Below, one piece after another: positions 50,114 through 57,406 of a DNA stretch of 64,000 nt. Both the position numbers and the translations under genes were made by a program. The stretch covers positions 339,945 to 403,944 of the forward strand of contig NZ_BSTL01000007.1 of the NCBI RefSeq assembly GCF_030269485.1. The letters run 5' to 3'. The notes below the pieces were generated by a model. It worked only from the letters and a program-made list of their open reading frames with translations. It was not told the origin of the DNA and ran no database searches. Within the stretch, counting starts at the first letter, position 1; every line of letters begins with the position of its first letter. Source of the stretch: Actinoplanes sp. NBRC 103695. GTDB taxonomy: Bacteria; Actinomycetota; Actinomycetes; Mycobacteriales; Micromonosporaceae.

Positions 50114-51135
50114 TGCCGCCGAACATCATCGACCACTTCTATCTCGGTGGGGAGCGGCTGGCCGCGTTCCGGAACACCGTGCAGTCCTCGGAGCGGAGCC
50201 CGGAGGAGTGGCTGGCGGCGACCGTGCACCGGGCCGGTGACCCGGGTGTCGGGTTGAGCCGGCTGGCCGACGGGTCGCTGTTCGCGAAGCTGGTGGAGGC
50301 TGATCCGGAGGGCTGGACGGGGTTCGCGCACGGCGGCCCGGGTGCGGGGCCCGCCGACACGGGACTGCTGGTGAAGTTCCTGGACGCGGGGCAGCGCCTT
50401 CCTGTGCACGTACACCCGACGCGGTCTTTTGCTCTTGATCATCTGCACTCGTGTTATGGCAAGACCGAGGCGTGGCACATCCTCGATGTGCGCGGGGACG
50501 ATCCGGCTGTGTGGGTGGGTTTCCGGGAGGACGTCGACGCCGGTGAGCTGGCCGCGCGGGTGGACGCTCAGGACTCGGAGTGGCTGCTCGGCCACATGAA
50601 CAAGATCGCGGTGCGGCCGGGTGACGGGATTCTGGTGCCGGCGGGGCAGCCGCATGCCACCGGCGCGGGGATCTTCCTGGTCGAGGTGCAGGAGCCGACG
50701 GACTTCTCGATCCTGCTGGAGTGGTCGGTGACCACGGCTACGCGCGACGAGTCGCACCTGGACCTGGGGTTCGGGACGGCGTTGCGCGGGGTGAGCCATC
50801 GGGCGGTCGGGCCGGACGAGCTGGCGACGCTGCGGCATCACCTCGATCCGGCGGCGCGCGACGGTGGGCTGATGCGGGCGCTGCCGGCCGCGGCGGATGC
50901 GTTCTTCCGGGTCGAGGTGGCTGCCCCGGCCGGCGGCTCGGTCGAGGTGCCGCGCGGCTTCGCCGTCGCGATCGTGCTGGACGGTTCCGGCGAGGTGGGC
51001 TGGTCCGGCGGTGTGCGGAGCATGACCAAAGGCCAGGTGTACGCGGTGCCGGCCGGCCTCGGCGACTGGACGGTTTCGGGCTCGACGCGGCTGGCGATCT
51101 GCCGGCCCGGCGTGGGGTGGCCCGACCTGACGTGA
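50098..51135 (+). CDS. Class I mannose-6-phosphate isomerase-like cupin enzyme
   Basis: 345-residue cupin metalloenzyme related to type I phosphomannose isomerase, converting mannose-6-P and fructose-6-P. Metal-site segments: RLPVHVHPTRSFALDHLHSCYGKTEAWHIL (His, His, Glu) and VPAGQPHATGAGIFLVEVQEPTDFS (His). ATG 50098 overlaps the lacI end by 16 bp and has GGGGAG upstream. Its place inside the transport operon suggests it handles the imported sugar after phosphorylation; no sugar kinase is in the operon. Confidence 0.86.
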   Translation: MQPVLMPPNIIDHFYLGGERLAAFRNTVQSSERSPEEWLAATVHRAGDPGVGLSRLADGSLFAKLVEADPEGWTGFAHGGPGAGPADTGLLVKFLDAGQRLPVHVHPTRSFALDHLHSCYGKTEAWHILDVRGDDPAVWVGFREDVDAGELAARVDAQDSEWLLGHMNKIAVRPGDGILVPAGQPHATGAGIFLVEVQEPTDFSILLEWSVTTATRDESHLDLGFGTALRGVSHRAVGPDELATLRHHLDPAARDGGLMRALPAAADAFFRVEVAAPAGGSVEVPRGFAVAIVLDGSGEVGWSGGVRSMTKGQVYAVPAGLGDWTVSGSTRLAICRPGVGWPDLT

Positions 51136-51170
51136 AGCACTTGTAGTTCCCCCCGACGGAGGTGCGACAT

Positions 51171-51950
51171 ATGACAGCAGTTCTCAAAGCGGAGGGCCTG
51201 ACCAGGTCCTTCGGACATGTGATGGCCCTGAACGGCGCTGATTTCGAGGTCGGGCTGGGCGAGGTGGTCGCCCTGATCGGGGACAACGGCGCCGGTAAGT
51301 CCACTCTGGTCAAGGCGCTCACGGGCAACCTGGCGCTGGACTCGGGGGTGATCGAGTTCGACGGGCGGCCGGTGACACTGGACTCGCCGACGACCGCGAG
51401 CCGGCTGGGCATCGAGGTGGTGCACCAGGATCTGGCCCTGGCGCCGCATCTGAACCCGGCACAGAACATGTTCCTGGGGCGGGAGATCCCGGCCAAGGGT
51501 GTGCTCGGGTGGCTGGGCTTCATGGACAACAAGGAGATGCGGGACCGGACGCGCGAGCGGCTGGCCGATCTGGGCGGCACCGTGCGCTCCCTGAGCTCCC
51601 CGGTCGGCTCGATGTCCGGCGGTCAGCGGCAGCAGATCGCCATTGCCCGGGCGATCGCGTGGGCCGACAAGGTGGTCTTCCTGGACGAGCCGACCGCCGC
51701 GCTGGGCGTGGTGCAGACCAAGAACGTCCTCGATTCGATCAAGCGGGTGCGGGACCGCGGCATCGCCGTGGTGCTGATCTCGCACTCGATGCCCGAGGTG
51801 CTGGAGATCGCCGACCGGGTCCAGGTGATGCGGCTGGGTCGGCGGGTCGCCACGTACGACGGCAAGGAGACCAACGTCGAGCAGCTTGTCGGCGCCATGA
51901 CCGGCGCTTTGAGCCTCGGTGAAGTAAGCAACGGAAAGGAGGCGGCGTGA
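51171..51950 (+). CDS. Sugar ABC transporter ATP-binding subunit (FrcA type)
   Basis: 259-residue single ABC domain, as in the fructose/mannose/ribose Frc system rather than the two-domain RbsA. Walker A GDNGAGKST, Q-loop VVHQDLALAP, signature MSGGQRQQIAIARA (Met in place of Leu), Walker B VVFLDEPTAALG and H-loop VLISHSM. Peripheral membrane protein powering import with the next two gene products. GTGCGACAT between GGAGG and ATG 51171 gives ideal spacing; the GTG at 51162 is rejected. Overlaps the permease start (GTGA). Confidence 0.93.
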   Translation: MTAVLKAEGLTRSFGHVMALNGADFEVGLGEVVALIGDNGAGKSTLVKALTGNLALDSGVIEFDGRPVTLDSPTTASRLGIEVVHQDLALAPHLNPAQNMFLGREIPAKGVLGWLGFMDNKEMRDRTRERLADLGGTVRSLSSPVGSMSGGQRQQIAIARAIAWADKVVFLDEPTAALGVVQTKNVLDSIKRVRDRGIAVVLISHSMPEVLEIADRVQVMRLGRRVATYDGKETNVEQLVGAMTGALSLGEVSNGKEAA

Positions 51951-53008
51951 CCACCACGGCTGCGACCGACGTCGAGAAGACGACGGACGACGACGAGTCG
52001 GGCACCGTCCTTCAGCGGCTGGCCGGCACCCAGGCGGTGTGGATCCTCGGGGTGCTGGTGGTGATCGTCGCGTTCTTCGCGATCTCCGGCGGCGACCGGT
52101 TCCTGTCCACCGCCAACTTCTCGCTGATCAGCCAGAACCTGGCCGTGCTGGCGGTGCTCGGCGCCGGGATGACCTTCGTGATCATCACGTCCGGCATCGA
52201 CCTGTCGATCGGTTCGGTGCTGGTCTTCGCCTCGGTGATCTCGGCCAAGCTGATGTCCGAGATGGGCGGGGACGGCGCGGGCGTCGTCATCGTGGGCATT
52301 CTGGCCGCGGTGGTGGCCGGCGCGGCCTGGGGCTTCTTGAACGGTTTTCTCATCGCGTACGCGAAGATCCCGGCCTTGATCGTCACTCTCGGCACGCTGT
52401 CGGCGGCGCTGGGGCTGGCCTACGTGCTGAGCAAGGGCATCAACATCACGGTGGGCGCCGAGTCGCTGACCGACTTCGGCATCTACACCCGTTTCGCCGG
52501 GTTGCCTGCGCTGCCACTGCTGGCGCTGGTGATCGTGGTCATCTTCGGCATCGTGCTGCACCGGACCCGGTTCGGCCGGCACACCTTCGCGATCGGCTCC
52601 AACCAGGAGGCGGCCCGCCGGGTGGGCATCCGCGTCGACCGCCACCTCATGCTGATCTACCTGATCACCGGGGTGCTCGGCGGCATCGGCGCGGTGATGT
52701 ACCTGGCTCAGTTCGGCACCACCACGATCGGCGGACAGTCGCTGACCAACCTCAATGTGATCGCCGCCGTGGTGATCGGGGGCACCTCGATCTTCGGCGG
52801 CTACGGCTCGATGTTCGGCACGATCGTCGGTCTCTTCATCCCGGCGATCCTGCAGTCCGGCTTCGTGATCATCGGCGTCGACCCCTTCTGGCAGGGCGTC
52901 GCCGTGGGAGCCGTGCTCATCGCCGCCGTCTATGTCGACCAGACCCGCCGCGCCGCAGCACAGCGTGGCGCCCCCCGTGTGAAGCAAGCAAAGGAAGGTA
53001 CGAAGTAA
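51947..53008 (+). CDS. Sugar ABC transporter permease (RbsC/FrcC type)
   Basis: 353 residues, about ten transmembrane helices of the BPD_transp_2 family. GMTFVIITSGIDLSIGSVLVFASVISA is the family signature, and IGSNQEAARRVGIRVDRHLMLIY is the cytoplasmic EAA-like coupling loop. The GTG start overlaps the ATPase stop by 4 nt and its TAA overlaps the next ATG by 1 nt. The charged N-terminus (VEKTTDDDESG) is cytoplasmic. Confidence 0.94.
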   Translation: MTTTAATDVEKTTDDDESGTVLQRLAGTQAVWILGVLVVIVAFFAISGGDRFLSTANFSLISQNLAVLAVLGAGMTFVIITSGIDLSIGSVLVFASVISAKLMSEMGGDGAGVVIVGILAAVVAGAAWGFLNGFLIAYAKIPALIVTLGTLSAALGLAYVLSKGINITVGAESLTDFGIYTRFAGLPALPLLALVIVVIFGIVLHRTRFGRHTFAIGSNQEAARRVGIRVDRHLMLIYLITGVLGGIGAVMYLAQFGTTTIGGQSLTNLNVIAAVVIGGTSIFGGYGSMFGTIVGLFIPAILQSGFVIIGVDPFWQGVAVGAVLIAAVYVDQTRRAAAQRGAPRVKQAKEGTK

Positions 53009-54057
53009 TGAAGAGAGCGAACATTCTGGGGATCATCACCCTGAGTGCCGCGGTCGTGGCCTCCTCGGCGGCGTGCTCGTCCACCAAGGACGAGTCGACC
53101 GGCGGTGGTACCGGCGTCGTCACCCAGCCGTCGACGTCCGAGTCGTCGGCCGCCCCGGAGATCCCGCTGCCCACCAAGGCCAGCAAGAACTACAACATCA
53201 CGTTCATCCAGGGCGTTCAGGGCGACGCGTTCTACATCAGCATGCAGTGCGGCATCCAGGAGGAGGCGGCCAAGCTCGGCGTCACCGTCAACACCCAGGG
53301 CCCGCAGAAGTTCGACCCGACCCTGCAGAAGCCGATCTTCGACTCGGCGGTGAACGCCAAGCCGGACGCGATCCTGATCGCGCCGACCGACGTCAAGGCG
53401 ATGCAGGCGCCGCTGCAGGCGGCCGCGGCCAACACCAAGATCGTGCTGGTGGACACCTCGACCGAGGACCCGTCGTACGCGGTCTCCGCGATCGCCTCGG
53501 ACAACGAGGGCGGCGGCAAGGCGGCCTTCGACGCGATCAAGCAGCTCGCCCCGCAGGGCGGCAAGGTGCTGGCCATCTCGGTCGACCCCGGCATCTCCAC
53601 CACGGACGCCCGGGTCAAGGGCTTCTCCGAGGCGGCCGCGGCGGACGGCAAGTACCCGTACGTGGGTGTGCAGTACTCGCACAACGACCCGGCCACCGCG
53701 GCCCAGCTCGTCACCGCGGCGCTGCAGAAGGACCCGGACATCGTCGGCGTCTTCGCGGCGAACCTCTTCGCCGCGCAGGGTTCGGCGACCGGCATCCAGC
53801 AGGCCGGCAAGAAGGGCAAGGTCAGCGTCATCGGCTTCGACGCCGGCCCGGACCAGGTCAAGGCACTGAAGGACGGCACGGTGCAGGCACTCATCGCGCA
53901 GCAGCCGGGCTACATCGGCAAGGTCGGCCTCGGCGAGGCCGTGGCGGCGCTGGACGGCGGTCAGGTGACCAAGAAGGTCCAGACCGGGTTCTCGATCATC
54001 ACCCAGCAGAACATCGACGGGGACCAGAAGGACGCCGCCTACAAGGCGTCCTGCTGA
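53008..54057 (+). CDS. Sugar ABC transporter substrate-binding lipoprotein
   Basis: 349 residues, ribose-type periplasmic-binding protein of cluster B. Lipobox at ASSAAC (lipidated Cys23) after a signal peptide, then a Ser/Thr-rich tether (TKDESTGGGTGVV). The two-lobe sugar-binding domain has YNITFIQGVQGDAFY, DAILIAPTDVKAM and VSVIGFDAGPDQVKALKDGTVQALIAQQPGYIG. AAGGAAGG ribosome binding site. Delivers the sugar to the permease at the outer face of the membrane. Last gene of the operon, with no clear terminator before the convergent gene. Confidence 0.94.
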   Translation: MKRANILGIITLSAAVVASSAACSSTKDESTGGGTGVVTQPSTSESSAAPEIPLPTKASKNYNITFIQGVQGDAFYISMQCGIQEEAAKLGVTVNTQGPQKFDPTLQKPIFDSAVNAKPDAILIAPTDVKAMQAPLQAAAANTKIVLVDTSTEDPSYAVSAIASDNEGGGKAAFDAIKQLAPQGGKVLAISVDPGISTTDARVKGFSEAAAADGKYPYVGVQYSHNDPATAAQLVTAALQKDPDIVGVFAANLFAAQGSATGIQQAGKKGKVSVIGFDAGPDQVKALKDGTVQALIAQQPGYIGKVGLGEAVAALDGGQVTKKVQTGFSIITQQNIDGDQKDAAYKASC

Positions 54058-54076
54058 TCGAGGGTTGATCCGGGGT

Positions 54077-55198
54077 TCAGCGGTTGCGGTTGCCGCGGCT
54101 GCTGACCCCGGGCTCCCGGTCGGAGGTGGGCCGGCCGATGGCCTTGCCCCGGTTGCCGGCCATGCGGGCGGCGGTCTTCCGCATCGACTCGGCGCGTGCG
54201 GCCAGGTTGGTCGTCGGGCCGTCCTCGATGCGTGGTTCGGAGTGACGCGGCATCCGCAGCGGGAACTCGATCACCACGCCGCCTGAGGCTTCGGCCGGAG
54301 GCTCGACGGGCTCGGGCTCGGCCGCCGTCGCGCTCACCATGTCGGCGATGCGGGCCGCGAGATCGGCCGCACGCGTGGCGACCTCCGGCTCAGACCGGAG
54401 GGCCTCCTGCTCGGCCCGCTCCGCGAGCAGCGCACGCGCCGCGTCGGCGGCCTGGCCGGGACGGTAGTTGATCAGGCGGGTGCTCTCCGCCCGATCGAGG
54501 AGAGGCGTCGCCTGATCGAGAGGCGCCGGCTCGGTGACCTGGCCTCGCGCAGCGGGGCGGGCCACCAGCATCGCGCCGAGCATCGACACGGTCTGGCCCT
54601 CGCCGCCCTGATGGTTGCGGAACTCGGGGCCGATCAGCAGACGCGACAGCATCCGGATCTTGCTGGTGTCGAGGCCCAGCTTCGCCGCGTTGTCGATCCG
54701 GAAGCGCGTGATCACCTGACGGATGGTGTTGGCCACCCGGTCGGCGTCGGACACGGTCGCCAGGTCGCCGCCCGCGAAGACCAGGGCAGGGAAGGTGCCG
54801 TCGGCGCCGTTGCAGACCAACTGGATCTGGGTGGCCGCCGCGCCGCGCGTGCCGCTGCGGTCGCCGGGCTGCACGCGCAGGTGCTGCGGCCAGAGCCAGC
54901 GCAGCTCGCCGGAGCGCACCTTGCCGGCTGTGCCGTCGCCGGCGCCTGGTCCGTCGGACGGCGTCGAGAACCCGCGCCCCTCCGGAGCGTGTGCGTAGAT
55001 CACCCGGCGGTCGGTGACCAGGACTTCGGTCGTCTCGGGGAGGGTCCAGCGCGGCATCGAGGCCGCCTCGTCGAACGCGTACTCCGCGACGCCGCAACGC
55101 CCGCGCCACATCTCCCGCTCGCCGCCCTCAAGAGGGCCGAACACGTCGCCCCCGCCGGAAGAGGGCGCGGAGGGGGACAGGAAGTGCTGATCGAACAT
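54077..55198 (-). CDS. Hypothetical protein conserved in actinomycetes
   Basis: 373 residues, soluble. The N-terminal part (FDEAASMPRWTLPETTEVLVTDRRVIYAHAP) reads like a PH-like or GRAM-like beta domain that senses membrane or protein partners. The middle is helical (VANTIRQVITRFRIDN). The C-terminal 150 residues are Glu/Pro/Ala-rich and end in a basic stretch (SMRKTAARMAGNRGKAIG). ATG 55198 has GGGAGG at 6 nt. No enzyme motif. Convergent with the sugar operon. Confidence 0.7.
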   Translation of the reverse strand: MFDQHFLSPSAPSSGGGDVFGPLEGGEREMWRGRCGVAEYAFDEAASMPRWTLPETTEVLVTDRRVIYAHAPEGRGFSTPSDGPGAGDGTAGKVRSGELRWLWPQHLRVQPGDRSGTRGAAATQIQLVCNGADGTFPALVFAGGDLATVSDADRVANTIRQVITRFRIDNAAKLGLDTSKIRMLSRLLIGPEFRNHQGGEGQTVSMLGAMLVARPAARGQVTEPAPLDQATPLLDRAESTRLINYRPGQAADAARALLAERAEQEALRSEPEVATRAADLAARIADMVSATAAEPEPVEPPAEASGGVVIEFPLRMPRHSEPRIEDGPTTNLAARAESMRKTAARMAGNRGKAIGRPTSDREPGVSSRGNRNR

Positions 55199-55393
55199 GC
55201 GCGCGCCCTCCCGTCGGCACCACGGTCCGGTTCGCCGTGGCCGCATCGATTACATCGGTGCAACATCGACGACGACAAGTCCGCGCGCCGGTAAATTGCC
55301 GGTTGGCAAATAGACGACACTTGGAGCCTGGCGAATCGGCACCTTCGGACGATAAGGTTCGCGCCCCATGGTCACCCGTGAGCGATGACATGG

Positions 55394-56248
55394 TCACCCA
55401 CGGGCGCTGAAAAGTCCCGCCGGCGGTTCCGGCGAGGCGACCGCGTTCGCGTCGGCGACAGCGGCGGCGCCCCCGGCAAAACGGTCCAGATCAGACTCAA
55501 CGCGCCCCGGGAACCAATCGCCCGCCGCCCGCCGGGCAAGATCGGCGACCGGCGGCGGAGTCCGCCCGGCCACCACGACCACGTTGCCGAACCGGCGGCC
55601 GCGCAGCACCCCGGCGTCCGCGATCAGGCACGCCTCCGGCAACGCGGACCGGATCGTGGCGATCTGTGCCCGGGCGTGCCGCAGGGGCGGTCCGTCCGCG
55701 ACGTTCGCGATCAGGAAACCGCCGGGGCCCAGAACCCGGGCCACCTCGGCGAAGAACTCGGCCGACGCCAGATGCGCCGGCGTCCGCGCACCGGCGAAGA
55801 CGTCCAGCACGATCACGTCGTACCCGCCGCTCGTGGCCCCGCTGACGACCTCGCGCGCGTCGCCGACGCGTACCCGAATCTTGGCCTTTTGATCCCAGGG
55901 AAGCTCGCGCCGCACCAGCTCGACCAGCTCACCGTCGATCTCCACCACCCGCTGCGGCGAACCGGGCCGCGTCGCGGCCAGGTAGCGCGGCAGCGTCAGC
56001 GCGCCGCCACCCAGATGCAGTGCCCGCAGCGGTTGCCCGGGCGGCGCCAGCAGGTCGAGAGCGGTCGCCATCCGGCGCACGTACTCGAACTCCAGATGGG
56101 TGGGATCGGCGAGATCGACATACGACTGCGGGGTGCCGTCGATGCGCAGGGTCCACGAGGCGGAGCGGTCCGGATCGGGCACCAGCTCGGCCCGGCCGGC
56201 GCTGATCACCCTCTGACGTCTGGGCACGCGGACAAGTATCCGCGCCAC
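55394..56248 (-). CDS. Spermidine-synthase-like protein
   Basis: 284 residues of the polyamine aminopropyltransferase/SAM-binding superfamily. LRALHLGGGALTLPRYLAATRPG is motif I, VVEIDGELVELVRREL the acidic strand-2 end, VGDAREVV the adenine-site Asp and DVIVLDVFAGARTPAHL the region of the catalytic Asp. Short actinobacterial members often lack demonstrated aminopropyltransferase activity, so it may be a methyltransferase-like relative. GTG 56248 has GGGAGG at 8 nt (plus strand CCTCCC 56257-56262), so its transcript must start inside or beyond the divergent MFS gene start. Confidence 0.8.
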   Translation of the reverse strand: MARILVRVPRRQRVISAGRAELVPDPDRSASWTLRIDGTPQSYVDLADPTHLEFEYVRRMATALDLLAPPGQPLRALHLGGGALTLPRYLAATRPGSPQRVVEIDGELVELVRRELPWDQKAKIRVRVGDAREVVSGATSGGYDVIVLDVFAGARTPAHLASAEFFAEVARVLGPGGFLIANVADGPPLRHARAQIATIRSALPEACLIADAGVLRGRRFGNVVVVAGRTPPPVADLARRAAGDWFPGRVESDLDRFAGGAAAVADANAVASPEPPAGLFSARG

Positions 56249-56262
56249 TAGATTGACCTCCC

Positions 56263-57396
56263 ATGTTGACCCGGGCCCGCGTGGCGACCTCGATCATGTT
56301 CGTGGTGCACGGGTCGGTGACCGGGACGTTCGCGGCCCGGCTGCCCTGGATCTCCGACCACGTCGGCGTTGCGGCCGGAGGCCTGGGTGTGGCGCTGCTG
56401 ATGCCCGGCGTCGGCGCGCTGATCGCCATGCCGCTGTCCGGCCGTCTGGTGCACCGCTACGACCTGCGCACCCTCACCCGGATCCTGATGCTGTTCTGGT
56501 GCGCCGCCCTGGTCCTGCCGTCGCTGCCCACCTCCTTGCCGCTGCTCTGCGCGGTCCTGGTGCTCTACGGCGCGACCGCCGGACTCGCCGACGTGGCGAT
56601 GAACGCGCACGCCGTGGTGATCGAGGAAGGTTACGGCCGGTCGGTGATGTCCGGCTTCCACGGCTGGTGGAGCGTCGGCGGCCTGGCCGGGTCGTCGGCG
56701 GCCGCGCTGGCGGCGAAGTTCGGCGTGGACGGGCGGGTGCACTTCGCCGTCACGGCCGTGGTGCTGTGCCTGATCGCCCTGGTCAGCGCCGTCTGGCTGC
56801 TTCCGCACCGGCCCGAGCCGGGCAGCGAGGAGCCGCCCGCCTTCGCCTTGCCGTCCCGGGCCGTGCTGGCGATCGGAGTGGTCGGGCTGTGCGCGGTGTT
56901 CGCCGAGGCGGCCGGGCTGGACTGGTCCGCGGTGTACGTGCGCAACGTCCTCGGCGGCGCGGCCAGCACCGCCGCGCTGACCGTGGCCATCTTCTCGGTG
57001 AGCATGGCGGCGACCCGGTTCGCCGGCGACGCGGTGGTGCGCCGGCTCGGTGCGGCGCGGACCGTACGGATCTCCGCGGCGTGCGCGCTGGCCGGTGCGG
57101 TGACCGTCGTGCTCGGCGACCGGGTGCTGCTCGCGATCGTCGGGTTCGGGCTGATCGGGGTCGGCATCGCCGTCGTGGTGCCACTGGTCTTCGCGGCCGC
57201 CGGACGCCTGGACGGGCAGCCGGGTCGCAACATCGCCGGGGTGGCCGGCATCGCGTACGGAAGTGGTCTGATCGCCCCCGGCGTGCTCGGCGGCATCGCG
57301 CACGTCTCGTCGCTGACGATCTCGTTCATCCTGGTCGCGGTCCTGCTCGCCGCGATGGCCGTCGCCGCGGGAGCGCTCCGGGCGAAGAACACCTAG
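56263..57396 (+). CDS. MFS transporter
   Basis: 377 residues, 12 predicted transmembrane helices, major facilitator fold (YbjJ/sugar-efflux-like). The N-half loop 2-3 motif is SGRLVHRYDLRTLTRI, and helix 4-5 has VAMNAHAVVIEEGYGRSVMSGFHGWWSVGG, typical of the subfamily. Substrate unknown. ATG 56263 lies 8 nt after TAGATT (56249-56254), a leaderless promoter that overlaps the first codons of the divergent spermidine-synthase-like gene. Confidence 0.92.
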   Translation: MLTRARVATSIMFVVHGSVTGTFAARLPWISDHVGVAAGGLGVALLMPGVGALIAMPLSGRLVHRYDLRTLTRILMLFWCAALVLPSLPTSLPLLCAVLVLYGATAGLADVAMNAHAVVIEEGYGRSVMSGFHGWWSVGGLAGSSAAALAAKFGVDGRVHFAVTAVVLCLIALVSAVWLLPHRPEPGSEEPPAFALPSRAVLAIGVVGLCAVFAEAAGLDWSAVYVRNVLGGAASTAALTVAIFSVSMAATRFAGDAVVRRLGAARTVRISAACALAGAVTVVLGDRVLLAIVGFGLIGVGIAVVVPLVFAAAGRLDGQPGRNIAGVAGIAYGSGLIAPGVLGGIAHVSSLTISFILVAVLLAAMAVAAGALRAKNT

Positions 57397-57406
57397 GGTG
57401 GATCGC

